This document shows, one piece after another, positions 1 to 6,600 of a DNA stretch of 8,852 nucleotides. The notes below the pieces were generated by a model. That model worked only from the letters and a program-made list of their open reading frames with translations. It had not been told where the DNA came from and did no database searches. The position numbers were made by a program, and so were the translations under genes. Origin of the DNA: CAZIWX01 sp964543125 (GTDB lineage Bacteria; Fidelibacterota; UBA8477); assembly GCA_964543125.1 (NCBI GenBank), contig CAZIWX010000100.1:1-8852 (forward strand), read 5' to 3'. Within the stretch, counting starts at the first letter, position 1. Each line of letters begins with the position of its first letter.

Positions 1-11
1 GTGCTCGGTAA

Positions 12-29
12 ATAAGGGACTAAAGTCCC
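12..29. repeat. Short palindromic hairpin, member of a dispersed intergenic family; possible amidase terminator
   Basis: Positions 16-20 (GGGAC) and 25-29 (GTCCC) form a perfect stem around TAAA. Read on the minus strand it is GGGAC-TTTA-GTCCC followed by TTATTT, about 80 nt past the amidase stop, so it could act as a weak intrinsic terminator for that gene. The 18-nt unit matches 15 of 18 positions of the reverse complement of 6358-6375. One A-T pair here is a G-C pair there, which keeps the stem. The rest of 1-107 holds no gene that I can support. Confidence 0.5.
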
Positions 30-107
30 AACCTGTCGTGAGTCTTTTTATTCCCTAGGCTAATGCCGCCATGATCAGGGTAAACCGGATCAACTCCGAG
101 ACGACTG

Positions 108-1784
108 TTAGACCGGGAGGGCAGGCACTAAGCCGGGTTCGAAACGCTTGTGAGTCGTTTGCTCGAAACCATAGGCCAGGCGGAGTAAACGCGGTTCGCT
201 GAATGCCGCCCCAAAAAACGAAATCCCAATGGGCAATCCAAAAACATCGCCGGCGGGAACACTGATATTCGGATAACCCGCCACGGCGGCCGGTGATGAA
301 CTTCCACCTAAATAATGATCCCCATCGATCAGGTCGGTAACCCAGGCCGGGCCATTACTCGGAGCAACCAGGGCATCGAGGTTATGTTTTGCCAGCGTGG
401 CATCGATGCCTTCCGGTCCCGCCAGTCGTTTGGCTTTAGCCCGGGCCATTTTATAAGCTTTCTCGCTAAGCGGACCCTTTTTCAACGCCCGTTCAAATAA
501 TTCCTGGCCAAAATAGGGCATTTCCTGATCCGCATTCACCTTATTGAATTCAACCAACTCCGCCAGATTATGCACGGGTGCGTCCGGGCTCAGTGAAGCC
601 AGATATTTATTCAAATCCGCTTTGAATTCGTATAATAACACTTCAAACGAAGCCGCTCCAAAGTCATCATAGGTTTTAACTTCCACCGGATCAACAATGA
701 TCGCGCCCGCTTTTTTCATGGCGAGGATGGCATCTTCCATCACCTGATCAACTTTTTCATGAAAACCGAAATAACTCCGGACGACACCAATCCGGGCGCC
801 CGCCAAACCATCCGGCGCCAAGAATTTGACATAATCCGTCAATTGCCGATCCTGTTTCTGCTTCGTAATGACGTCGGCCGGGTCGGCGCCAACCAAGGCT
901 CCCAGCAGGAGAGCGGCATCTTTTACCGTACGCGCCATGGGGCCGGCCGTATCCTGGCTGTGAGCGATGGGAATGATACCGGTGCGGCTGATCAACCCCA
1001 GGGTGGGTTTGATTCCCACAATCCCGTTGATGGACGCGGGACAAATAACCGACCCGTCGGTCTCGGTGCCAATCGCCAAGGCCGTAAGATTGGCTGATAC
1101 GGCCACCGCCGAGCCCGAACTGGACCCACAGGGATTCCGATTCAGGGCGTAGGGATTCTTAGTCTGTCCACCGCGGCCGCTCCACCCACTGGAGGATCGC
1201 TCCGAACGGAAATTAGCCCATTCACTCAAATTTGCTTTACCGAGGATAACAGCTCCGGCAGCACGCAATTGTTTTACCAAAAAGGAATCTTCCCGTGGCC
1301 GGGCATCCATCAAGGCCAGCGAACCCGCTGTCGTCTGCATCCGGTCACTGGTTCCAATATTATCCTTTAACACTACGGGAATGCCGTGAAGCGGACCTCT
1401 GACAGTGCCTGCTTTTCGTTCCTGATCCATGGCTTCGGCTATGACATGGGCTTCGGGATTGATCTCGATGACGGCTTTCAAAGTGGGACCACGTTGATCC
1501 AACTCAGCGATGCGATCCAGATATTTAGTCGTAATGAGCCGGGAGGAGGCTTTGCCGGAACTCATCAAATCCTGAAGCTGTGTGACCGTATATTCGGCAT
1601 AGTCAAAACGGGCAGGTTTTCCCATGTTGTCACCTTTCGGACGCTGTTTACACCCATTTAGCACCCCCCCTAGTCCACCCGCGGCAATTGTCGCGGCGAG
1701 AACACTACCAGCGGCGCTATATTTGAGAAAGTCACGACGTGGAAATCTTTGCGAGGTTTCTTCATTATTGTGTTTATCAGTCAT
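108..1784 (-). CDS. Tat-exported amidase-signature hydrolase, probable lipoprotein
   Basis: A 558-residue amidase-signature enzyme (Pfam Amidase family: GatA, peptide amidase, FAAH), expected to hydrolyse a carboxamide through a Lys/cis-Ser/Ser triad. The lysine is at about 140 (VVLKDNIGT), the cis-serine lies in GSSSGS at about 220-225, and the nucleophile is Ser245 in TETDGSVICPASING. This TETDGS variant recalls peptide amidases more than GatA. The N-terminus has a twin-arginine motif (PRRDFLK, Arg16-Arg17), a hydrophobic stretch and LNGC (Cys45), an imperfect lipobox, so export by Tat and possible lipid anchoring are inferred. I chose ATG 1784 because GGAGG lies 9 nt upstream; an in-frame start at 1811 lacks such a site. 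It is unlikely to be a tRNA amidotransferase subunit, since it is exported and no gatB or gatC is adjacent. The substrate is unknown. A hairpin with T-tract separates it from the PAP2 gene, so it is probably a separate unit. Confidence 0.93.
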   Translation of the reverse strand: MTDKHNNEETSQRFPRRDFLKYSAAGSVLAATIAAGGLGGVLNGCKQRPKGDNMGKPARFDYAEYTVTQLQDLMSSGKASSRLITTKYLDRIAELDQRGPTLKAVIEINPEAHVIAEAMDQERKAGTVRGPLHGIPVVLKDNIGTSDRMQTTAGSLALMDARPREDSFLVKQLRAAGAVILGKANLSEWANFRSERSSSGWSGRGGQTKNPYALNRNPCGSSSGSAVAVSANLTALAIGTETDGSVICPASINGIVGIKPTLGLISRTGIIPIAHSQDTAGPMARTVKDAALLLGALVGADPADVITKQKQDRQLTDYVKFLAPDGLAGARIGVVRSYFGFHEKVDQVMEDAILAMKKAGAIIVDPVEVKTYDDFGAASFEVLLYEFKADLNKYLASLSPDAPVHNLAELVEFNKVNADQEMPYFGQELFERALKKGPLSEKAYKMARAKAKRLAGPEGIDATLAKHNLDALVAPSNGPAWVTDLIDGDHYLGGSSSPAAVAGYPNISVPAGDVFGLPIGISFFGAAFSEPRLLRLAYGFEQTTHKRFEPGLVPALPV

Positions 1785-1830
1785 GTTTCCATCCCTCCCT
1801 CGAGTAACCATCGGTTTCGAATCAAAAGGC

Positions 1831-1870
1831 GTTAAAAAATAAGTGCTGTCCGGCGTATAAAGAAGCCGGA
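1831..1870 (-). terminator. Probable intrinsic terminator after the PAP2 gene
   Basis: The inverted repeat TCCGGC (1849-1854) and GCCGGA (1865-1870) has a 10-nt loop. On the minus strand it is followed, 8-10 nt further on, by a run of six T (about 1833-1838). It starts about 20 nt after the PAP2 stop codon. The stem is short but GC-rich. It overlaps a repeat segment shared with 8489-8518. Confidence 0.45.
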
Positions 1871-1881
1871 TTCAGAGCCGG
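1849..1881. repeat. Dispersed intergenic GC-rich repeat, copy A
   Basis: CCGGCGT (1850-1856), CCGGATTC (1866-1873) and AGAGCCGG (1874-1881) occur in the same order and orientation at 8489-8518, with a different spacer and a 2-nt insertion. A weaker relative sits at 6320-6338. All copies are between genes, as expected of REP-like elements rather than of coding homology. Confidence 0.45.
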
Positions 1882-1889
1882 GCACCGGA

Positions 1890-2879
1890 TCATTCAATCG
1901 GCCCGTTTCGTCCTAAAACAGCCGGTGAGTGGGTAATAATCCCCCTTCGGCTCTGCCGCTTGCGCCACCAACGATCTATACCGGGTGTTATTTGCCAGGC
2001 CAGGAGGCACAATAGTAACCCGGCTACAATATCAATCACATAGTGATGGCGGAGATATATCGTAGCTATTAACAGTGAGATGCCGATGGGCAGAAACGGC
2101 CAAAATAGTTTCCGGCTGAACCGCCAGGCCATGCCCAGCGTGAGAAAGGTAATGGCACTGTGTAAGGATGGGAACGCGCCGCGGGCGGAGGCAGCACTGA
2201 TATGAACCAACGCGCGGGCGCCCTCCGAGATCAGGGACGTACCTTTATAGATATCAATCGTGTATTGATCAGCCAGCGTCAGGCGGGGCGGGGCGGCAGG
2301 GAAAATGATGTATAGCAGGTAGCCGATATAGTAACACAATATCATGGTGAGCATGACGGTGCGGAATTGATGGAATTCTTTCCTGTAATAGAGCACCAGC
2401 ACGAGAATAACCGTAATCCAGAAATAATTCATATAAGCAAAGCTCAACCAATCAGTCAACCAGGGGCGGTAAAATTGCTCTGCCCAAACAGTTGGCGAGA
2501 CGCCTCCAAACAGCCACTCATCGATTGCATTGAGTTGGTAATGCACATCGTGGGGATTGACAAAGTGAATCGTGTCATGCAAGTTGGTGTAGATCAGGAT
2601 AGCAAACAAAAATGGTGCAATATCACGGATGAACCGGACCATGCGTTTGTCCGGCCGATACCAGAGGAACCAGTAAAATATGACGAGGAGCAAAAGGGTG
2701 ATGACAATTCGCCATAATCCACCTTCGACCTTGACTGAGTGCTCTCCGGGGGTGGAGAAAAAATAGTAATTCGCCCGGAGCGTTATTGCCATGGAAGGCA
2801 ACAGGAAAACTAAAAAGATGACCTCTTCGATACGCAGCGCCTGAACTCTTCGCATCCAATTTTTTAAAGTTTCAACCAT
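1890..2879 (-). CDS. PAP2_3 / Aur1-like integral membrane phosphatase or phosphoinositol transferase
   Basis: A 329-residue multipass protein of the PAP2 superfamily, closest in motif pattern to the PAP2_3 (Aur1, inositol-phosphorylceramide synthase) branch. Visible signatures are PAAPPR at 194-199, FPSLHS at 236-241 (His240) and RHHYVID at 277-283 (His279 and Asp283, the H-x3-D motif). Together these form the usual phospho-histidine active site at the membrane face. Hydrophobic segments lie at roughly 18-38, 56-73, 86-100, 145-165, 174-194, 241-255, 258-275 and 283-297. In this family the enzyme either dephosphorylates a lipid phosphate or moves a phospho-headgroup. Being downstream of inositol-phosphate synthase and an inositol-type CDP-alcohol transferase, it could be a phosphatidylinositol-phosphate phosphatase or an inositol-sphingolipid synthase. 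No sphingolipid gene is in view to decide. ATG 2879 is the first usable start; GGGAT about 12 nt upstream is a weak ribosome site. Confidence 0.88.
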   Translation of the reverse strand: MVETLKNWMRRVQALRIEEVIFLVFLLPSMAITLRANYYFFSTPGEHSVKVEGGLWRIVITLLLLVIFYWFLWYRPDKRMVRFIRDIAPFLFAILIYTNLHDTIHFVNPHDVHYQLNAIDEWLFGGVSPTVWAEQFYRPWLTDWLSFAYMNYFWITVILVLVLYYRKEFHQFRTVMLTMILCYYIGYLLYIIFPAAPPRLTLADQYTIDIYKGTSLISEGARALVHISAASARGAFPSLHSAITFLTLGMAWRFSRKLFWPFLPIGISLLIATIYLRHHYVIDIVAGLLLCLLAWQITPGIDRWWRKRQSRRGIITHSPAVLGRNGPIE

Positions 2880-2963
2880 TAGTACAGCTTATCCCGGTTT
2901 ATTCGGTGGTTCATTGTGAGCCGATAATAGGAATTTAGACCCAAAGTCCAAGTAAGAATTGGC

Positions 2964-3405
2964 TTATCTGGACTGAATTAATTTTTCCGGACGGCGGATG
3001 ATTGGCCAACTTACTTTAGTTATCAACACCCGCGGCCAGCCTGAGAATACACCCGGAATTCCCAAAACCATCCGGTTCCAACGCTGTAAATTAAATTGAT
3101 CCTGATAACCGGTGACCAACCTGTTTCTACCCTGGAAGGCCGCATTGATAAGCTTGTGTACTTTTCGGTTGAAAATGTATAAATAGCTTACCAAGTCTAG
3201 GATTGCCGTTAAAACATCAGCGCTAATGTGACGGAAACCGATCTTCGGATCAGGCCCCGAGCGAGACAATATCCGCCACCTGGCGCCAATCTACGCGCTT
3301 TTCAGGTTTGGGAATAACCGAAGCGGGGAATACTACTTCAGGTTGGTAGCCGGCCGCCAGGGCAGCGCCATCCACCCTTTTAAAAAGCGGCCTAAGACCG
3401 TTGGA
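2964..3405 (-). pseudogene. Frameshifted remnant of an unrecognised gene
   Basis: Two minus-strand open segments in different frames read as one protein if one base is dropped from the C4 run at 3255-3258 (GGGG on the coding strand). The first segment runs from 3405 through a possible GTG at 3375 and stops at 3250; it contains VIPKPEKRVDWRQVADIVSL. The second runs to the stop at 2964; it begins PDPKIGFRH and ends in a basic tail (RRPEKLIQSR). Dropping the base joins them as VSLGPDPKIGFRHI, giving about 145 residues. An in-frame stop at 3406-3408 precedes it and no good ribosome site is seen, so an N-terminal part is probably missing. I do not recognise the family. The alternatives are a single-base assembly error in an otherwise short intact gene, or a chance open frame of 101 codons (TTG start at 3269). 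The spacer 2880-2963 shows nothing further. Confidence 0.45.
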
Positions 3406-3416
3406 TTAGCACGGCG

Positions 3417-3596
3417 TTAAGATTCACAGTCATCTTTAGCTTTCGATTGATAGCGGAACGCGGTATAAAATACCAGCGTCAGGCCCACTGTAATAGCAAT
3501 TCCCTGGGCAACGCTTTTCAAAGCGCTGCCCAGCGCCACACCGACTCCCGCCCCTAACGCCAGTGCTACGCCGAAATTATACTGCTTGTGATTCAT
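3417..3596 (-). CDS. Small (59 aa) glycine/alanine-rich membrane protein, unrecognised
   Basis: ATG at 3596 is preceded by AAGGAG with GGAG 7 nt upstream, one of the best ribosome sites in the window, and the frame stops at 3417. The 59-residue product has a short polar start (MNHKQYNF) and a long hydrophobic stretch at about 8-47 rich in Gly and Ala, with a G-x-G-V-x-x-x-L-G pattern like a glycine zipper. It ends in a charged tail (RYQSKAKDDCES) carrying one cysteine. It is long enough for one long or two short membrane helices; the positive residues at the end suggest a cytoplasmic C-terminus. It lies 110 nt after the export-like gene and points the same way, so it probably belongs to the inositol-lipid operon. 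I know no family for it. The site, length and composition make it a real gene rather than noise. Confidence 0.7.
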   Translation of the reverse strand: MNHKQYNFGVALALGAGVGVALGSALKSVAQGIAITVGLTLVFYTAFRYQSKAKDDCES

Positions 3597-3706
3597 TCAG
3601 CCTCTCCTTGAAAAAATAAGGTGAACGGCTCGGTTACTCAAAACAGGTCCGGCCCGGTGCAAAGTAATGAACCGTTTTGGCGCCGTTTTTAATTTGACAT
3701 GGCTGG

Positions 3707-4186
3707 TTAGGCCGTAATATTCGCCAACTGCATGACCCCCAGGGCCGCAAAAAGAAAAATGCCACATCCAATGATTGAACCCACTCCCACCGCCCAGAGT
3801 GATGCCTTGCGACTCATGGCAATGGCGCGTGACAAGGCAACACCGGTCCAAACGCCACCGGCGAACGGAACGGCGGTCACGACCACGACACCGGCCCAGC
3901 CAACCGGGATCAATTTGCTGGTCCACCGGCCTTCGCGTAGCCAGCCCTGGAGGTGCTCAAAACGATTACGGGTGTATTGCGCCCAGCGGAATTTTGCCAC
4001 GGAAACCGAAAATATTTCATAAACGAGAAACATGAGTGATAGGTCGCAGATGATGACGACCAGGGCCACATTGTAGGCCGAAAACCCCAAAACCAAACCC
4101 AGGGGAAAGGCTGCCTTTTTTCCAAAGAGAAACTGGGCAACAATGATGCTGGTCAGCGCCAGGATATCATGTATCGGACTTTTCAA
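3707..4186 (-). CDS. Small multidrug-export family (Sm_multidrug_ex-like) membrane protein
   Basis: A 159-residue protein with about four hydrophobic segments (about 8-25, 30-56, 92-118, 129-155). The stretch TAVPFAGGVWTGVALSRAIA and the following glycine-rich GVGSIIGCGIF match the pattern of Pfam Sm_multidrug_ex (COG2426). The family name comes from an old export annotation; the true substrate is not established, and in a lipid locus a role in lipid or headgroup handling is as likely. The frame starts at TTG 4186 and overlaps the end of the phosphatidyltransferase gene by 20 nt. There is no in-frame ATG before residue 52, so the TTG start with translational coupling is the best choice. A purine-rich GGAAG lies just upstream. 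The strand and overlap place it in the same operon. Confidence 0.75.
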   Translation of the reverse strand: MKSPIHDILALTSIIVAQFLFGKKAAFPLGLVLGFSAYNVALVVIICDLSLMFLVYEIFSVSVAKFRWAQYTRNRFEHLQGWLREGRWTSKLIPVGWAGVVVVTAVPFAGGVWTGVALSRAIAMSRKASLWAVGVGSIIGCGIFLFAALGVMQLANITA

Positions 4187-4787
4187 TCGCTTCCGCTTCT
4201 TTTACTACCAGGATTCGCTGAATTACTGTAAAGTTGGCTGTAATTGCCAGGATGATAATCGTGATTCGCAAGATAATATCCGAATCGTAGAAATAGGCAT
4301 AAACCGTATTCAGGATCGCTCCCAAAGACAGCAAAATCAGCCGTTCGGCGCGTTGCATAAGGCCAACCACTTTGTTCACGCCCAAGGACTGGGAACGGGC
4401 GCGGGTATAACTCACTATGATGGAGCCGGCCAAAGCAGCAAATCCCCAATAGAACATAGGTGTGTTGCGGTAGTAATTGATAATCCCCAGAAACAGGGCG
4501 AATTCCACATACCGGTCCAGGCTGGAGTCAATGATCGCCCCCAGTTTGGTTTCCCGGTTGTTCATCCGCGCCACCGTACCGTCAAAGGTATCCAGTGCAC
4601 CGCTGATGAGTAAAAACGCACCCGCGGTGAAGCTATGTCCAAACAAAAAAGCTGTCGCGGCGACCAACCCCATGGCGGAGGCCAGAAAAGAAATCGAGTT
4701 TGGACTCCAGTGCCGCAGCGGTGTCAGTCGAATCAGCAGCCGAACATAAGAATAGTAGACCTTAACAATATTTTCGCGAACACTCAT
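4167..4787 (-). CDS. CDP-alcohol phosphatidyltransferase, probable phosphatidylinositol(-phosphate) synthase
   Basis: A 206-residue integral membrane enzyme with the complete CDP-alcohol phosphotransferase signature D-x2-D-G-x2-A-R-x8-G-x3-D-x3-D: Asp66, Asp69, Gly70, Ala73, Arg74, Gly83, Asp87, Asp91. The family uses two metal ions bound by these aspartates to transfer an alcohol onto CDP-diacylglycerol with release of CMP. About six membrane segments are visible, the first after SPNSISF at 28-34. The signature alone does not tell inositol from glycerol or serine. The assignment to inositol, more precisely inositol-1-phosphate, comes from the inositol-phosphate synthase gene ending 21 nt upstream. 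ATG 4787 has no strong Shine-Dalgarno site, which fits translation coupled to the preceding gene. Phosphatidylglycerophosphate synthase is the main alternative. Confidence 0.85.
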   Translation of the reverse strand: MSVRENIVKVYYSYVRLLIRLTPLRHWSPNSISFLASAMGLVAATAFLFGHSFTAGAFLLISGALDTFDGTVARMNNRETKLGAIIDSSLDRYVEFALFLGIINYYRNTPMFYWGFAALAGSIIVSYTRARSQSLGVNKVVGLMQRAERLILLSLGAILNTVYAYFYDSDIILRITIIILAITANFTVIQRILVVKEAEAIEKSDT

Positions 4788-4808
4788 GAGGTCCGAGGCC
4801 TTTTCGGG

Positions 4809-6119
4809 TTAGCGATAACCATTATAATACTCCTGACCCAAATGGGTTATGGGTTCTTCATCCCGCATCCAGCGTAAGGTATTCTTCAGCTTAATTAGCT
4901 GAATAAACAGATCATGTTCCGGATAAAGTTTAGGAGCCACCATGGGTGATTTAAAATAGAATGAAAGCCATTCCTGAATGCCCTTCATGCTTGCCCGCCG
5001 CGCTAAATCGGTAAAGAGCACCAGATCCAGAACGATAGGTGCGGCCAGGATGGAATCGCGGCAGAGAAAATCCACCTTGATCTGCATTTTATAGCCTAAC
5101 CAGCCGAAAATGTCAATGTTGTCCCAGCCCTCTTTTGAATCACCTCGGGGCGGATAATAATTGATGCGCACCTTATGGTATAAATTTTTATAGAGTTCCG
5201 GATAAACCGCCGGCTGGAAAATATAGTCCAGGGAACCTTTTTTAGAAACTTCCTTGGTTTTGAACGACCTGGGGTCGTCTAAAACTTCACCATCCCGATT
5301 ACCGAGAATATTGGTGGAAAACCACCCTTCGACACCCAACATGCGCGCCTTTAAACCAGGCGCCAGAATCGTTTTCAACAGGGTTTGTCCGGTTTTAAAA
5401 TCTTTCCCTCCGATTGGCAATCCAACCTCATCCGCCAATTGGCGCAGGGCCGGAATATCCACCGTCAGGTTAGGCGCACCATTTATGAAAGGCACGCCGG
5501 ATCTCAGCGCGGCATAGGCATAAATCATACTGGGAGCGATGTCAGGGTCGTTTTCACGCAAACCCGCTTCAAATTTTTCCAGCGAACCGTGAACCTCCCC
5601 CGGTTCCAGGTAAACTTCGGTACTGGCAGTCCAAATCACCACTTCCCGATCCGTCTGGTTCAGTTTTCGAAAGGTGGCAATATCATCCATGAGCTGATGG
5701 GCCAACTCCATTTTAGTGGCGCCTTTTTTCACATGGGGACCGTCCAGTTTCTTCACATAATCCCGGTTAAACACGGCTTTCATGGGTTTTACCGATTCCA
5801 GAGTCGGCCGAGCCAATTCCAAATCCCGGGGGTTGAGCACCTGCGCTTTGGAAGCAGCCTCATATCCATTGTCGGGAAAGAGATCCCACGCACCAAATAC
5901 CAGATCCGAGAGATTGGCCAAAGGCACAAAATCCTTGATTTTAGGTGACTGATCGTCCGTGCGTTTACCCAAACGGATCGTCGCCATCTGGCTCACACTT
6001 CCGATGGGTAAAACCCGTTGCTTAATGATGGCATCCACTCCAGCAATAAAGGTTGTGGAGACAGCTCCTAATCCAGGCATTAGAACACCCAGTTTACCTT
6101 TCGCGGCCGAGATTTTCAT
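4809..6119 (-). CDS. ino1: myo-Inositol-1-phosphate synthase (inositol-3-phosphate synthase)
   Basis: A 436-residue, full-length prokaryotic-type enzyme that converts D-glucose-6-phosphate to 1D-myo-inositol-3-phosphate with bound NAD, in the cytosol. The N-terminal Rossmann loop GLGAVST is at 16-22. Conserved blocks follow: GSVSQMATIRLGKR (40-53), VIWTASTE (161-168), NGAPN (213-217), and the active-site stretch GGKDFKTGQT (237-246) with catalytic-type lysines. Then come NILGNRDGEVLDDP (270-283) with VSKK (291-294) and VDFLCRDSILAAP (349-361). These match Pfam NAD_binding_5 followed by Inos-1-P_synth. ATG 6119 has GGAG 5 nt upstream, a convincing start. It is the first gene of the minus-strand run, so its promoter should lie in the divergent spacer. 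The product feeds the downstream phosphatidyltransferase, implying inositol lipids; a soluble use such as mycothiol or di-myo-inositol phosphate is not supported by any neighbour. Confidence 0.95.
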   Translation of the reverse strand: MKISAAKGKLGVLMPGLGAVSTTFIAGVDAIIKQRVLPIGSVSQMATIRLGKRTDDQSPKIKDFVPLANLSDLVFGAWDLFPDNGYEAASKAQVLNPRDLELARPTLESVKPMKAVFNRDYVKKLDGPHVKKGATKMELAHQLMDDIATFRKLNQTDREVVIWTASTEVYLEPGEVHGSLEKFEAGLRENDPDIAPSMIYAYAALRSGVPFINGAPNLTVDIPALRQLADEVGLPIGGKDFKTGQTLLKTILAPGLKARMLGVEGWFSTNILGNRDGEVLDDPRSFKTKEVSKKGSLDYIFQPAVYPELYKNLYHKVRINYYPPRGDSKEGWDNIDIFGWLGYKMQIKVDFLCRDSILAAPIVLDLVLFTDLARRASMKGIQEWLSFYFKSPMVAPKLYPEHDLFIQLIKLKNTLRWMRDEEPITHLGQEYYNGYR

Positions 6120-6197
6120 GATTGCTCCTATTGTTTACTCAAACTCAGTTGACTCAAACCGAATAACACTCTGCAAATACCTATTACCAACCACCTG

Positions 6198-6211
6198 TTA
6201 AATATATTTAA
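6198..6211. promoter_or_regulatory. Perfect AT-rich palindrome upstream of ino1
   Basis: TTAAATATATTTAA is self-complementary over 14 bp and lies 79-92 nt upstream of the ino1 start. It could be an operator or the melted part of a promoter (TATATT as -10). In AT-rich spacer DNA such palindromes also arise by chance, so the call is tentative. Confidence 0.3.
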
Positions 6212-6245
6212 TCCCACCGCAATTACATGATCGATTTTGCCTCAA

Positions 6246-6285
6246 AACCGGATTTACCTACCGGGAAAAGGCTAAATGTCCGGTT
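6246..6285. repeat. Inverted repeat AACCGGA ... TCCGGTT
   Basis: AACCGGA (6246-6252) and TCCGGTT (6279-6285) are perfect 7-bp arms around a 26-nt centre. It sits between two divergent genes, so it is unlikely to be a terminator for either. It abuts the hairpin block to its right and may be part of the same repeat. Confidence 0.35.
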
Positions 6286-6303
6286 ACCATAGATTCGTCA
6301 AAG

Positions 6304-6396
6304 ATGCCGAGAGCGTAGGCCGGCATTTGAGAGCCGGAGGAACCACCTCCGCACCTCCGGGCTTTAGCCCCTTATAGCTGAAGTTCGTGGTAAGGG
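6304..6396. repeat. REP-like block of consecutive GC-rich hairpins
   Basis: Four stems follow one another. ATGCCG (6304-6309) pairs with CGGCAT (6321-6326). CCGGAGG (6334-6340) pairs with CCTCCGG (6354-6360), with an alternative inner GGAGG (6336-6340) with CCTCC (6346-6350). GGGC-TTTA-GCCC spans 6359-6370. CCCTTA (6369-6374) pairs with TAAGGG (6391-6396). Some stems are mutually exclusive. The segment 6358-6375 matches the hairpin at 12-29 in reverse complement, and 6320-6338 resembles the repeat at 8501-8519 (15 of 19). No transposase is present, so any link to IS200/RAYT-type elements is inference. Confidence 0.55.
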
Positions 6397-6445
6397 ATGG
6401 ATCAGAAATCCCCGCTTTTATTCTCCCCTGGAAAGGAAAGAAATT

Positions 6446-6500
6446 TTATCAATCAGCATTTTCCCGAGGGATTTAATTGCCGGTATGAGAACCTGCGAGA
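6446..6500 (+). repeat. 55-bp direct duplicate, left flank of the assembly gap
   Basis: This 55-bp stretch is identical to 6601-6655 and ends exactly at the first N. Such an overlap is what assemblers leave when two contig ends share one k-mer and are scaffolded without being merged. It is probably one sequence counted twice. Confidence 0.85.
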
Positions 6501-6600
6501 NNNNNNNNNNNNNNNNNNNNNNNNNNNNNNNNNNNNNNNNNNNNNNNNNNNNNNNNNNNNNNNNNNNNNNNNNNNNNNNNNNNNNNNNNNNNNNNNNNNN
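6501..6600. other. Assembly gap of exactly 100 N
   Basis: A run of exactly 100 N is the standard placeholder for a gap of unknown length. With the identical 55-bp flanks, the real DNA probably has no gap and is about 155 bp shorter. Any reading frame crossing this point is meaningless. Confidence 0.9.

Larger units (their letters stand above)
6120..6445. other. Divergent spacer between ino1 and the TMEM164-like gene
   Basis: No gene is supported here. From left to right the spacer holds the ino1 ribosome site (GGAG 6125-6128 on the minus strand), the 14-bp AT palindrome at 6198-6211, the inverted repeat at 6246-6252 and 6279-6285, and the GC-rich hairpin block at 6304-6396. No clear sigma70 promoter could be picked by eye for the minus strand. 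TATATT inside the AT palindrome is the best -10 candidate, but its -35 region is poor. The spacer continues past the gap to 6749, where TATATT at 6717-6722 is a weak -10 candidate for the plus-strand gene. Confidence 0.6.

Noticed and set aside
3694..3720. TTGACA followed by TAATAT on the plus strand, like a sigma70 promoter
   Set aside because: The spacer is only 15 bp, and it would drive antisense transcription into the export-like gene with no plus-strand gene beyond it.
3597..3926. 109-residue minus-strand frame overlapping the export-like gene
   Set aside because: It is out of frame with the conserved protein and reads through the spacer with no domain; the 59-residue gene starts just beyond it with its own ribosome site.
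4143..4613. 156-residue plus-strand frame opposite the phosphatidyltransferase
   Set aside because: It is antisense to a gene with a complete catalytic signature and has a composition typical of a shadow frame.
5385..5948. 187-residue plus-strand frame opposite ino1
   Set aside because: It is a shadow of a strongly conserved enzyme gene, with no ribosome site or recognisable motif.
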